64,000 nucleotides of DNA from Tubiluchus corallicola (lineage: Eukaryota; Priapulida; Priapulimorpha; Priapulimorphida; Tubiluchidae), in contig JAQGDQ010000060.1 of assembly GCA_030141605.1 (NCBI GenBank), forward strand, positions 551,001 to 615,000, in the 5' to 3' direction. Positions 1 to 11,168 of the stretch are shown in pieces (positions within the stretch are counted from its first letter, which is position 1; each line of letters opens with the position of its first letter). Under the pieces are notes generated by a model. That model was not told the DNA's origin, did not search any database, and saw only the letters and a program-made list of their open reading frames with translations. The translations under genes and the position numbers were made by a program.

Positions 1-1031
1 ATTTGGAGTTGTTAAAGAAAACTTCTACAGGTGTGTCCTCAAAAGAGTCTTCGATCTCTATACCAACAGCATTACTAAGCTGTTTAAGTAATCGAGACCC
101 TGACAAAATCACGGGGCCTCTGGAACTGTCAGCATCAGCTGCGCGATAACCTTTACCTTTTCCTCGTGAAGTACTTGTACTATTTCCGTTACGCTTGACA
201 CCGGAAACAGAATTGCTTTGGCTTTGTGTTTTAGCAGATGCCAAGTGCTGATTCTTTTTCCTCTTTTTCGTTGAAAAAATAGAACGTACTCGACGTTTCT
301 TTCCTTTCCGGATTTTTATGTGAGTTGATTCCATGTTTGGCACACCTGTTTCTGCAGCAGTATCCTCTTCTTGATCAACAGTCAGTTCTACTTCAGCAGC
401 AGTGAAAGTTTTAAGGGTCTGCTGAGCTAATGAATCAGAAACAACTGGCATATCTTTAGACGTCAAGTCTTTACTTTTCTTGAATGACGATGCAGATGAG
501 ATATTTGGCACTTTATTTGATTCAAATTCTAGTTGATTATTTATATTGCACTCAGCTGTTTCACCGCCTGGTTCTTCTATGATAGGCTCAGTTTCTATCT
601 CTGGTTGTTCAATTATGGGATTACTTTCATCAACCTTACCTGTGCAAGGTTCCACGGCATGTCCTTCAACATCGACGTTTCTTCCAGAACTGTTTTCATC
701 AATGTTGACAACACAAGGAGAAGTTGCAACATTCTCCAAAGTAGCTAGATTCGACACTACATCACGGAACTCTTCCGACTCGCGTCGTCGAGTGGACTTT
801 GCGGTTACCGTGTAACACGTCGTTAAAAACGTACTCAACGCGCGAAGTTCTTTCACCATTGCTACAGTTTGCTGCTCTACCCTGTCTAAACGCTTCTCAA
901 TTGACGTAAGAAGGTCAGGAGACAAGGGGGTAACTTGTGGCGACTGGAAAGACATTGGAGTTGTTACAGCATCCGCTGTTTGTTGAAACTGTTCACTATC
1001 GGGGCAATTAGAATGTTCGGAGAGTCGGGAT
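1..1031 (-). CDS. Partial internal exon of an unidentified coiled-coil/basic nuclear-type protein; runs off the left edge
   Basis: The minus strand is open in one frame from an acceptor (ctcttgcag, bases 1032-1040) to base 1, giving about 343 residues with no stop. The first base completes a codon, so at least one upstream exon exists. In order I see a short helical heptad-like stretch (SIEKRLDRVEQQTVAMVKEL), an acidic low-complexity region, a SIM-like patch (CVVNIDEN), a strongly basic run (KIRKGKKRRVRS, then KKRKKN) that could be a bipartite nuclear signal, and an STSTSRGKGKG segment. I recognise no domain. The layout of N-terminal coiled coil, acidic middle and basic patch resembles the BEN-type proteins at 46-53 kb, but no BEN domain is visible in this part. 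The open length and clean acceptor make coding likely; the function is unknown. The first exon and the 3' end are not in view. Confidence 0.75.
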
Positions 1032-2500
1032 CTGCAAGAGATGAAAGATCCATATAAGGATTTTGAGCATCACTCCTCACAAGCTTAGCACTATTTTAGC
1101 CATGAAACTGCTTAGTTGGAGACGTAATTCAAAACTTCACGGGTTCCAATAATTATTAAAGCTGGCTGTCCAAGGTGCTACTTGACAATGTACTGTTCAT
1201 TCATTTTTTATGTGAAATACTGGAACACAGCAATAGCTGGGTCAAGAAAGTTAAAATTTTTATTAAGAAACAACAACAAGTATGACCACAAATGTTATAA
1301 TGTATTTAGAATCAATTTAAGTCAAAAACATAACAATGTTTGCACAAAAGCACACTTATTGTCTAGTACAAGAAACAAATCATTATTTTAATCTTATATA
1401 ATGAATAGAGCTAGCGACTATCTGGAAAGAACCTACTATGTGAATAGTTTTTATATTTAAAAGCTACTTATATACAGTAAAAAATACCTTAACACAAATT
1501 ACACAATAATACATAAAAATATATTTATGCTGTTTTGCAAGCTTAGGCAAAAGAATCATTTTACTGCATTTAAAAGGAAATTCGACTTTGACAGAGCTGA
1601 ATGCCTCGACACTGTCTGTCAGTTTAATGCACCATTTCCAAAACAAGCTTACTTAATTCAGTCGCTGTCTAGCATACATTACCTTAGTAAAGATAACACT
1701 TTGATGAAAAAATAAATATTTAACATTATAAAAATTGAGGCTAAAAATCTACTGCACAGAATTCGAAACAATATCACTGGAAAATTAATATTAACTTATT
1801 TATACATATAAAAGTCCATTTCCATAAAACATTTCAACATCACTAATTTTCTATGCATAAAAAGTGACTAATGACTACATTGCAAATGACTCTGGCAACA
1901 ATACAGCAATAACATTTCTCTAAATGTAGACAAGGGAATGTGCATGTCAGACAAGCTGGCAGAAAAAATTATACAAATGCTGTTCACAAAACCAATTATC
2001 TAGCTACTGGAAGTCGAGAGTGGAAATTAAACCCATCATAGAACCTGATAGCAAAATAACAAAGTTTAGTTTCAACAAACAAAAGTCTATGTGCGACGCG
2101 GGTTAATTCTGACAACAAAAGGCTTGCTTGGGTCGCATTGCTATATGTACTCTTTTATAGCATCATCTCCATACCCTGCTACTTAAAATGGTTTGCGACT
2201 ACCTGTTGGAGTGCTTCACTTTTCTGGGCAGAAAAACCAATACCTGTTCTGCACAGCTAAGATGAAAATTTTCACAAGTGCAGATGTTAGTTATTTTTCT
2301 GGCCAGTGGATAAGTTCTAGCGTGCTTGTAGTTGACGCATCTGGCTGGCACATGATTTTTGATGCAAATTCTTTACCATGGAAAGATGAGTTAAGTGTCG
2401 TTTGGCAGCAAAAAGCACAGTGTTGCTGTTGTATGGCCTGTTTTCCTCAGCTTCATTACTATTACATGGTTTACAGAGCTGGTCGAGCCACAACAAGTGT

Positions 2501-2640
2501 GTTGTCGTTCCATTTCAGTCAACTGTTTGTACGTTGCCGTTGCGGTCTACACGAATGCTGCTTAACTGAACCACTTGTTGTCGTTCCATTTCAGTCAACT
2601 GTTTGTACATTGCCATTGCGGTCTACACGAACTGGACCAC
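2501..2640. repeat. 76-bp tandem duplication, about two copies
   Basis: The unit starts gttgtcgttccatttcagtc at 2501 and again at 2577. The two copies differ at a few positions, mostly transitions (acgttgccgt versus acattgccat). The second copy is incomplete. Confidence 0.85.
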
Positions 2641-4933
2641 TGTTATGTACAGACGCTATGCAATTAACCAAAGATTACGCCAAAATGAAAAATCTAATGA
2701 GTTATCAATATTTCGGTTCTAAATGCAGAGAGAATTTTTGCATCTCTGCAGAGACTTTAATAAACTGTTAATAAGTTGTAAATCTATGTGCATCATATGG
2801 TTTCTACACACAGATCTACAATTAAATCATCTGTCTAACTTAATCATATTTTTAGTGCAAGAACCACAAGTGCTGGCGAGCAGCTAAGAAACAAATGAAT
2901 ATAACAGCAGAAAAAGGAGCACTTGGGCACTTGACGTAACTGCAAACTCCACAAGTGAAGTTGTGCAGTGTCCAATAAATCAGATCCAGAAAGGAATCAG
3001 ATTTTTTTTTCTGATTTTCCTGAGCCGAAATGAAACAAAGCCAAAACTATAATAATCCTAACGGAAACATATCCAAAAGTTCACTAATCCTAACCGAAAC
3101 AAAACCAAAACTGCACTTAACTTAAGTCTACAAATGAAACTAAGCAGACACTAATTGCAATTGTAATAATCTTATTGTATAAAATGATCTGAGAATCTGA
3201 GAGACAATTTTTTGCGAGATATTGCACTGTTTGGCAAGGCAGAGGGATGCTAGCATTTTGTGAAGAGGGGTGATGTAGAAGAGAACCACAGAGAAAAACT
3301 GCTAGCCAAGCCAAGTGCCCAATAAATCATTACAGCATGTGAACTGATCACTACAAAAACAAGCAAATGTTATTTCACATCTCAATTTAACATAGTTTCT
3401 TACTGGTGCTGTGAAGATGTAATAAAACGCGGCGGGCATTTACGCCAGGTAGGTAAACATTGAAACATCAACTAAACAGCTAGCTGGTCAAGTTCCTAGT
3501 CAGAAACCCAAAGAGACACTTAAGTGTTTTACCTGCATATCAATACACACATCTAGGCGTGGCTACAAAAAGTCATTGTTAAATTTCATTCATGTGACGC
3601 GGTATATGGTCTTACAATAGAGGGTAGTACACGACCTTTCACTAGGGGGCACTAAAATAACAATGTAGTAGTACAGAACAATTTATTACATGGATAGCGC
3701 AAATCTATCATGTCCTCAGAATTTAGCGTGAAAACCTCAAGTATCTTGCTTGTGCCATCAATGGCAATAATCACAATGAAATGGTCAGGGTAAGATTACT
3801 CAAAATATTGTTTGAATAAGATCAGCTGAATGTTAATACAGCATAAGGTAAGAATAAAAGGAATATACAAATCCTAGTAAGAGAGAAGGCAGTTTGGGGT
3901 TCTTCTTCAAAACGTTGTTACGTAGGTCTGGAAACCCTTGACCCAAACCAAATTGAATCCCAGTCAAATTTCGTGCCTTAATCTGAGACACATTCACTTT
4001 GGCCCAAGCACTGTCAGCTGTTCCATAAAAGCAATTTTTAGCCAATAACAAGTAACTCAAGAAGAAATAAAGTGATATTACATTAGTCACGGTAATATTG
4101 AAGAAAGGAACAAGATTGATTTATAAACAAAGTAAGATAACAAACGATCTCCAAACTAAACAGCTAAATGGCATGAATAAACTTAATGAGCATTATTACG
4201 TTTATAATCGCACCAAAAATCTATAAATGCACAGAAAATAGTTGCAAATTTATGCTTCATTACTACAAATGCAAGCAATTCACCTAACAAGAACTTGATG
4301 CAAACTTTTCGAACAAATAACTACTAATGTGACTAATTATTCCCTCACTTCACTCAAAAAACATCAAACTAAACCTAAAATACTTAAAAACAATCAACAG
4401 GTGCAATTATAAAAAGTCACACTATAAATTAAATAGTTTCACATCTCAAACACTTAGCCTAATTCTCCAGGTAACTAACCCAACTTTTCATTAGCTAAGA
4501 AACTGCCAAGCTTATCTAGAATTCGGCTAAATAACAGAATTATCTCAAATCATATTTTGCACAGCTATCATGTTGATATAGAATTTTCACTTACAAGTAG
4601 TCAAGTACAGCGAGGAGGCGTGACTACCGTGTAATAATTGTAATTAGGTATTTCTTGCATTTTTAACCTATGACTGACTACAGTTTATAAAACATACAAA
4701 AACGTGTGCTTACCTTCGTGAGCTGAAAAAAAGAAAAAAGACAACATCAGCATCAAAATACATTCAGTAAGTAACAACAAAAAATATGGCTGTGCAAATT
4801 AAAGGAAAGCAATAGTCAAATTTAGAACATAGCTCAAAATAATGTATGGACTAAAGTACAGACAAGAAAAATATTGTCTTTTTAACAAGCACAGCTTTAC
4901 AAAAATGCACTACATGAAAAATAAGCAATGTAT

Positions 4934-5002
4934 TGGATCCATCAGAAGGACTCGACCCAGTCATGACATAGACCCAGGATGACAACTAAGCCACACGAGT
5001 GC
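4934..5002 (-). repeat. tRNA-like SINE head or tRNA relic
   Basis: On the minus strand an A-box-like TGGCTTAGTTG is followed about 35 bases later by GGGTCGAGTCC, which differs from the pol III B-box consensus by one base. The spacing is a little short for a tRNA, and I see no matching acceptor stem. It is best read as a degraded tRNA-derived SINE head rather than a working tRNA. Confidence 0.4.
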
Positions 5003-5310
5003 ATACAGCTTGAAATCATGAATTCAAAAGCACAAAACTTATGCTGTTGCGAATTTTACATGGAAATGTCAAGTTTCACCTTTCACTCTTATATAAATGT
5101 ATGAAATGTTAATAAACGTTATGGGAGTTCACGAAAATCGAGAAACTTTTGGAATTTAGCCTATCAGTGACCTAACTGTTAGACGTGCTCGGGGTAGCTA
5201 ATTAAATTTCTAACTTACCGGTATTATTTAACTATCAGATACATGTGTGTGGAAAACGTCCGGAATTCGACTATCATGCTTTTTCAGTTTATTCACACAT
5301 TCTGAATCTA

Positions 5311-5690
5311 TATCTATTGAGGTTCACTTGATGCAAGCTCATCGCTCTACGTTATTTTTGATGGAAATAATCAACAAAAAACTGAGGCCTGTGCTGTGCA
5401 GACTAAAAAACAATCTTAATAGAACTGCCATTGAAATTTGCCATTGTTTTTGTCTGATTCCTACACAAACACCTTAGCAATAGCAAGAAAGAGTGGCCCG
5501 TTAATGGCTTTTCAAGATAATAATCTGGAGCTGATAACGAAAGTAACTGCAATAAAATGGCCGCTCACAGGAAGGAGTTTAAAAATATGAGTCTTAATTT
5601 TTAGCCAGTAAATGAGAGAATATTTGATGTTAACCGGACATTTGATGCAATCAACTTAAAGGCTAACCTTGACATTGCCGATTTACGGAC
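5311..5690 (+). repeat. Copy of an unclassified dispersed repeat (weaker member)
   Basis: This stretch aligns by eye with 50900-51310: shared blocks include aagctcatcgctct, tttgycattgttttt, gagtttaaaaata and ttttagccag. It also shares the AAAATGGC...GAGTTTAAA...TTTTAGC order with 47640-48065. No terminal repeat or coding frame was found. Confidence 0.5.
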
Positions 5691-5729
5691 GGTTAAATTA
5701 ATTTGCATGTACACATTTCGTAATAGCAG

Positions 5730-5983
5730 TGTTCTCTCGCTACTTCGCACTTCGTTTATCGCGGACATTTTTATGAACATTTAAGTAAAGTTTTTTAAAA
5801 GGTACATGTACAGTATGGGAAAAGGTTATTAATGTATAAGAGTGTGGGGAGGGTTAATAAGGGCTTAAAATAATGTATAACTACTAAGATAAGTATAGTG
5901 TCCCTACTTCGCTGATATTCACTTATCGTGGGTGGGCCTGGAACGGAACACCCACTTAAGTGAGGAAACACTGTATTACAGGT
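5730..5983. mobile_element. Pogo/Tigger-like transposon ends, fragmentary
   Basis: The sequence holds ctcgctacttcgcacttcg with tttatcgcgga at 5735-5765. The reverse complement of 5930-5983 starts tacagtgtttcctcacttaa and continues into a gttccgttccag/cccacgataagtgaa segment. These motifs (CAGTG.., CTCACTTA, TTATCGCGG) are typical of pogo/Tigger-type termini. No transposase is present, and at least two element ends seem to be juxtaposed. Confidence 0.55.
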
Positions 5984-6152
5984 AAAAATTGTATATTTTA
6001 TATCACATATTTCAGGCATAGCCTGAAAAATCATTGCACTTTCCTTTAAATAATATTAAGACATCCAGCTGCAAAAATTATTAAAGAAGCAAGGATAACC
6101 AACATAAAAAAATGATAAATTTTACGTTCCTCTCTAATAACGCAGATACGTA

Positions 6153-9100
6153 CTAGTATCTAGACTTGCGTCCTCTAGAACGGGAACGGGAACGGCTGTA
6201 ACGTGACCGACGTGGCGTTCTCGATCTGCTTCTACACATGAAAAACAACAAAATAGAACCGATCAGTAAGTGAAGCTTAAAAATTAAAAAAGAAGACTTT
6301 ACAAAAGTAAAACCAGCAACCGCATAAAACGATGAAAGGTTTCTGAAAACAGAAAGTCCAAATGAGAGTTTCACTAATCACAGAACGATAAGTAAGCCAA
6401 GCCCATGAAACTAATGAAGACAAAATACGTTGACAAATTTATGCAAATAAGTTTAGCTAGATGCACAGCCTTTTAATTAAGACTTTCAGCTTCATTTCAC
6501 ATAAGATATTATTTTCCACACAAATTTATGAATTAACATCATTAAACTACAGAAATTATTAGCTTGTGATCTCCGCACTAAAAGCTAGTTACATAAACAT
6601 GCGCTGCACTCAAGTTATTGTTCATTGGCGTGCGATTAATCAATTAATTAAACAAACCACACACTACAATCATTGATAAAAAAATTAGTAATACTAACAA
6701 CATCGTTATTAACCATATGCACAATGCACGTGTCAAACTTTCATACTTACTACAAAGACACAAGAATCTGTGAAAGCTTTATGGTGCATTCAGACGTAAA
6801 GACTTCCCTCGCAACTTCTCTCTGAGAGTAAAGTAGCACGTGTGAACGGTTTGGCAACTTTTCTCGCAACTTATTGAAAACTAAGCGAGAACTGCTGAGA
6901 GCTAACTAGCGCAATAAGCTGTGAGAGAAATTACCAAGCTGTTCACACATGCGACTTTACTCTCACTGAAAAGTTGCAAGAGACGACTCTACGTCTGAAT
7001 GCCCCATTATAATCCGAAGTAGATGTCACTGCCTTTACAAACAGTCATGTGCTCTACTGCGTCTCGAGGCAAAGGCTTTTAACTTATCAGTCAACATCGT
7101 ACAAAAAGCCACAAAAACAAAGTCTGACATTCGCAAAAACACAGCAGTGTGTTAAAAATTCTATATGTATCAGTTTCTGAAAATCCTCTCAAAAAAAGGA
7201 CTTGGCTTTTATTGCTTATAGTCAGCACTAAACAAGGCAGACGACACCAAGATCAAGACTAGGATGCTACTTTTAAGACCATGATTAAGACCAACATGAA
7301 AATTTTCTGATCATCACAATACCAAAATCAAGACCTACTAGATCAAGACTAGGATGCTACTTTTAAGACCATGATTAAGACCAACATGAAAATTTTCTGA
7401 TCAACACAATACCAAAATCAAGACCTACTAGATCAAGACTAGGATGCTACTTTTAAGACCATGATTAAGACCAACATGAAAATTTTCTGATCAACACAAT
7501 ACCAAAATCAAGACCTACTAATTCAATACAACATTATTCCAGACCGAGTTCGACAGCAAAAATTATGCTTTCACAAAAAACAGCGTTAGGCATGACAAGC
7601 CTGCCTTTAAAATACTTTTCTATATATGTTGTAGTCATTATAACGCATTATATGGTAAATATAACATAAAAATTTAACAAAACAAGATTCCCCAAATAAA
7701 GAATTCTCAAAAGGACAGAAAACAGTCAAATTCAGCAACATAAAAGTACTGATACTGTTGTCTGAACTTGAAATTTGAATCCATAAATTTGTTACGTCTT
7801 TTGCAAATTGATATTTCGGTTGAACAATGGGACGCCATCATATCATGACTGGACTTTTTTAACCGTACTTATCAAGCCTTCACTGCAAATAGAAACTTAT
7901 TAAATTAAAATAATGCAGAATTGAAGATACCTAGTTCAGTCTTCTCGTTCTCATGTATTTATTCAAGTCTGTCTATCTGTACTCCGGGCACACGAAATTT
8001 CGAGAAACTACCCAAGCACTTAGTCAGTCTTCTCACAATTTGCTACTACCTAACTCTGTCTAATGGATGGGATAATTAACTGCACTTTGTGAAATTAATA
8101 CTAAAGTGAAATAAATTTCAAGGCCTGGCTTCGATACCCGGACCAAGGCCAGCACGTACAAACGAAAATCAATCCCAAATCAGTAAAAACTAAAACTTAC
8201 GAGACCGGGAACAAAACTTACAAAAATTGGTCACGATTAAATGCATCACAAACAGGTGTGGATAAAACACTTTATGACAAAATTTAACACATGTACCTCA
8301 CAACTATATATGCATACTGTATCAAACTTCTCACCAAAGTGTGTTGAACTTTATTTGCAAAGGGGGCTTTCACATGCAATGCACATAAAATACAGAAAGA
8401 CATCACAAAGGCACATCAGGACAACTTTGTCTCAGATTAGAAGTCCCACTAAGAGTTAAGCTAACGAACAACATGCGCATAATTAAGAGTTCTCCCGTTA
8501 GTATGAAATCTACTACAGGGGCAAAAAAAAACATTTCTCAGTTTCATTATTAACGACCTGGAATATGTGAAGTCCTCATCAACATCATCATCATATGACA
8601 GTGATATAGATCTGAAACAAATTGTGCAACATGACGGTAAAAAAAACAAAGTGAAAAAACTTCTTACCTCCTTAACTTCACCTCTTAAATTGTCAATAAA
8701 ACCAAGCCACACAGTTTAGAAACAAAGTGACAAAATTTTTCACCGGAAAAGTACTTCAAAGGTCACACGGAAGAAGATTTTCAAAATTAAATTACATTGG
8801 ACATACAAAAGCATATGGAAAACAACAATTAATGTTTATGGTTGAAGTAGAAGAAAACCCTTCATAAACATAAAGCTTAAAAAAATTTGTCTTCAAATTT
8901 TATATCACTTATGTACTGCCTTTTTACATACAGGAGCTCAATCAGCAGTCACGCTGTATAAAACAAATTTAAACTCATGCGATGACCGTTAGACGCAGTC
9001 CTTTTGACAACAGGTCATTTGAAACAAGTTTAGATAGCACTTAGTAAAGTTTGAAAAAATAATCAGAGCATTCGTAGCGCACAAGTCACTAAGTAAAATT

Positions 9101-10957
9101 TTAAATTACTGTATCTTGTCAATAAAATCAAAAATACGTTTTTGGTAGTGAATGGTGCACCCTGGAGGGTGAGTCAGCGACATTTTACCAATTGGTGAAA
9201 ACATTTTACAAGTGCTTCAAGCAGGTAAGCGAAATGCTAAGTAATATAATTTTGCATAGAGTTTTTTTGAGACATAACTTGACATGTACTTTTCTTCCCC
9301 TGATTTACGTTGTGCATAAGTGATATCATTTTTCTAAAAGCTACTTCAGGTATCCCTTTTGCATAAATTATATAAAGAAATTAATAGTCTCTAATCAGTG
9401 TCTCTTCGTGCCAGAAAAAAACAAATGCTTGTTTTACAGTACTAGACCAATGCTTCTAGTTTAATACAAGTCGACATGTTGCTCCATCTGGCATGTAACC
9501 ATCTATTGGAACATAAAAAATCACTCTATGAGCAATGTCATCGCTTGTGTTTTTATTGAGGATATTTTGTAGGAGGCTTCCATACCTGAAAGTCCCCAAG
9601 AAATCTATTTCAGTCCATAGCTAGTCTATTAATTATACTTTCTACTTTACATACAAAACTATAGAAACATTTAAAAGATTTGTGATTATTTTAAATCCAT
9701 GCAAGTATTGCACCTTTGAAAATTTTAACTGTTTGCCCCACGGATAATAACTACACAATTTAAAAAATGTAGTCACCTCAGCAAGAACCTCCCAAAACTT
9801 AGTCTTTCTTTCAAATGACAATAAAAAGGTTTATACAGAAACTGCTGCAGCCGCCTATTCCTCCAGAAACATTACGCAGATTTCAAACACATAAATGTAA
9901 AATAAGCATCCTCACCTGGATTTTGAATAAGACCTGCTGCGTGAGCGAGAATAAGATTTTTTGTGGTTGTTAGTAGTCGGAGACTCGTTACCACGTTTCC
10001 GTTTAGTTGACGTCTTCTGTAAAAAAAATAAACACAGATCCAAACTAAGTTGTAAATGAGGCAACAAAGGCTGGTTAGAAAGATCTGTCATAGTCACAGA
10101 CATCTGCGAGGTTGTAATTTACAAGGAAGACAGTACTTCTAATCACCAGTTGCCAGCTTTATACAACATTGCATGGCTTACATATCATTTTGAGAAGTTC
10201 CCATTGTTCTTTGTGATCCTCATACAGTTACAGCTACAGGCATACTTTCCCGCTGTAAATTGCTCCATGTTATTTCAAATGGCATTGTTTATACATAATG
10301 CAGGAAACAGCGAGGCCAAATAATTGCATGATCAAAAAAGGCGCTGCTTTAACAGAAGCAAAGAGATTTCTACTCGTTTATGAAGTGCTCTTTGTACAAT
10401 TGCTGATAAAAACAAAACAATAACATTAGAAGTGGAAGAGAATCCAATATTACGTGATAAAAGCCTAACCGGGTACAAAGATAATACAAGAAACTTTTCA
10501 AAGATAATTTTTCTGTCTATCTGTAGGGAGATTTTGTCGGTCTGACTTCCTTCTGCTTGTATGTTCGTTTTTGTCTTTACTCTTTCTGTCTTTTGCACAC
10601 TCTCTCTCTTTCTGCCACACCTGTGACTGTGTATTTTACTTTTAGCAATTTTACGATTTCGTCTATATAAATACAGTGGCAACATTCCATCTACAACGAA
10701 CAACGTCATTTAAGAAAATAGCGTGGAATTTATGTAGAAACCGCTTTATAGAAAACGAGGAGCCGCGCGGCAAAAACCGCACGAGTTTCTTTCGCGGGAA
10801 ACCGCCCTCTGTATAAACGGGCCATTACACTTACTGACTGGTATAAACCCTGCATATAATTTGGAAATGTATAACGTGTATATATTGTAATTTGATACTA
10901 AATAAATTAATTTTTCCCTTTTTAAAAAAACAAAAACCTTACCTCTTCGTCACTCAT
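6153..10957 (-). CDS. Small RS-rich (SR-like) protein, four exons, 82 aa, no RRM seen
   Basis: The model joins 10943-10957, 9916-10016, 8558-8611 and 6153-6231 on the minus strand. All three introns are GT-AG (donors gtaagg, gtgagg, gtcgtt; acceptors tttacag, tttcag, tgtag), and the phases agree across every junction, giving 82 codons and TAG. The protein starts MSDEEK, has a basic patch (TKRKRG), an RS run (SYSRSRSRSYSKSRS), an acidic insert (YDDDVDEDF) and a C-terminal RS tail ending RGRKSRY. RS repeats in known proteins are phosphorylated by SR kinases and act in pre-mRNA splicing, so a nuclear splicing role is inferred. Canonical SR proteins and Tra2 have an RRM, and none is visible in the introns. 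This could be a naturally RRM-less protein, or RRM exons could have been missed. The third donor (gtcgtt) is weak. Confidence 0.7.
6782..7006. mobile_element. PIF/Harbinger-like MITE, 225 bp, TTA duplication
   Basis: The left end tggtgcattcagacgta and the right end tacgtctgaatgcccca are inverted copies with one or two mismatches. The flanks are tta at 6779-6781 and tta at 7007-7009. A GGGGCATTCAGACG-type terminus with a 3-bp TWA target duplication fits PIF/Harbinger. There is no coding capacity. Confidence 0.75.
7251..7520. repeat. 90-bp minisatellite, three near-identical copies
   Basis: Units begin gatcaagactaggatgctac at 7251, 7341 and 7431. They are almost identical (one a/t change near the middle), which points to recent expansion. 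The array lies inside RS-gene intron 3. Confidence 0.95.
8895..9310 (-). repeat. Copy of an unclassified dispersed repeat
   Basis: It aligns over about 400 bp with the reverse complement of 47640-48065. Shared blocks include tcatttgaaacaagtttaga, cattcgtagc, tatcttg.caataa, attttaccarttgg and tttttgaga.ata. A shorter match lies at 39540-39770. It has no TIR, poly-A tail or coding frame, and sits in RS-gene intron 2. Confidence 0.7.
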
Positions 10958-11160
10958 GCTATTTCAAATAATTTTCTAAGTCCTACTGGTAATTCAGAAC
11001 TGAATACAAGCACAAAACATCAAACAAAACCTTGCAAATGGCTGAAGCCGCGCTGAGGCTGAGCTGCTGAATTATGCGCCACCTGCCATTCACAATCGCA
11101 CACGTGATAACCCGCGGTACTTTCCTCCTTTCACTACGCCTTCTTCCTCCACGAGTAACA
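10958..11160 (-). promoter_or_regulatory. Probable promoter and 5' UTR of the RS gene
   Basis: The 200 bp upstream of the MSDEE start codon is more GC- and CpG-rich than its surroundings (gctgaagccgcgctgaggct near 11041, cacgtgataacccgcggtac near 11101). I saw no TATA box. It ends exactly at the target duplication of a hAT element. Confidence 0.4.
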
Positions 11161-11168
11161 GTTATAGA

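Larger units (their letters stand above)
1032..6152. other. Intron/intergenic DNA between the left-edge gene and the RS gene
   Basis: No convincing coding exon was found here. The stretch should contain the 5' exons of the left-edge gene and the 3' UTR of the RS gene, both on the minus strand. One candidate is a 9-nt microexon at 4714-4722 (minus), bracketed by tttttcag and gtaagcac. A strong donor-like sequence also occurs at 5219. The 192-codon plus-strand frame at 2193-2771 covers a tandem duplication and has no domain, so I do not call it a gene. Confidence 0.4.
6232..8557. other. Intron 3 of the RS gene (with a MITE and a minisatellite)
   Basis: This 2.3-kb AT-rich intron carries the Harbinger-like element at 6782-7006 and the 90-bp tandem repeat at 7251-7520. 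A B-box-like palindrome (ggcttcgataccc, near 8126) occurs without an A box. No RRM-type coding exon was recognised by eye. Confidence 0.6.

Noticed and set aside
2193-2771. 192-codon plus-strand open frame
   Set aside because: It spans a 76-bp tandem duplication, has no domain, odd Cys/Val-rich composition and no splice support. It is likely chance in a repeat.
3833-4090. Minus-strand frame with a protein-like segment (TGIQFGLGQGF)
   Set aside because: No usable acceptor or donor around it, no family recognised, and the N-terminal part is AT-derived hydrophobic sequence.
8115-8160. B-box-like ggcttcgataccc palindrome
   Set aside because: No A box at the right spacing and no tRNA fold, so not called as tRNA or SINE.
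8461-8712. Longer minus-strand frame around RS-gene exon 3, including a possible exon ending at gtaagaag (about 8666)
   Set aside because: Inserting the extra segment into the RS gene shifts the phase and gives an immediate stop. The 54-nt exon alone keeps the frame.
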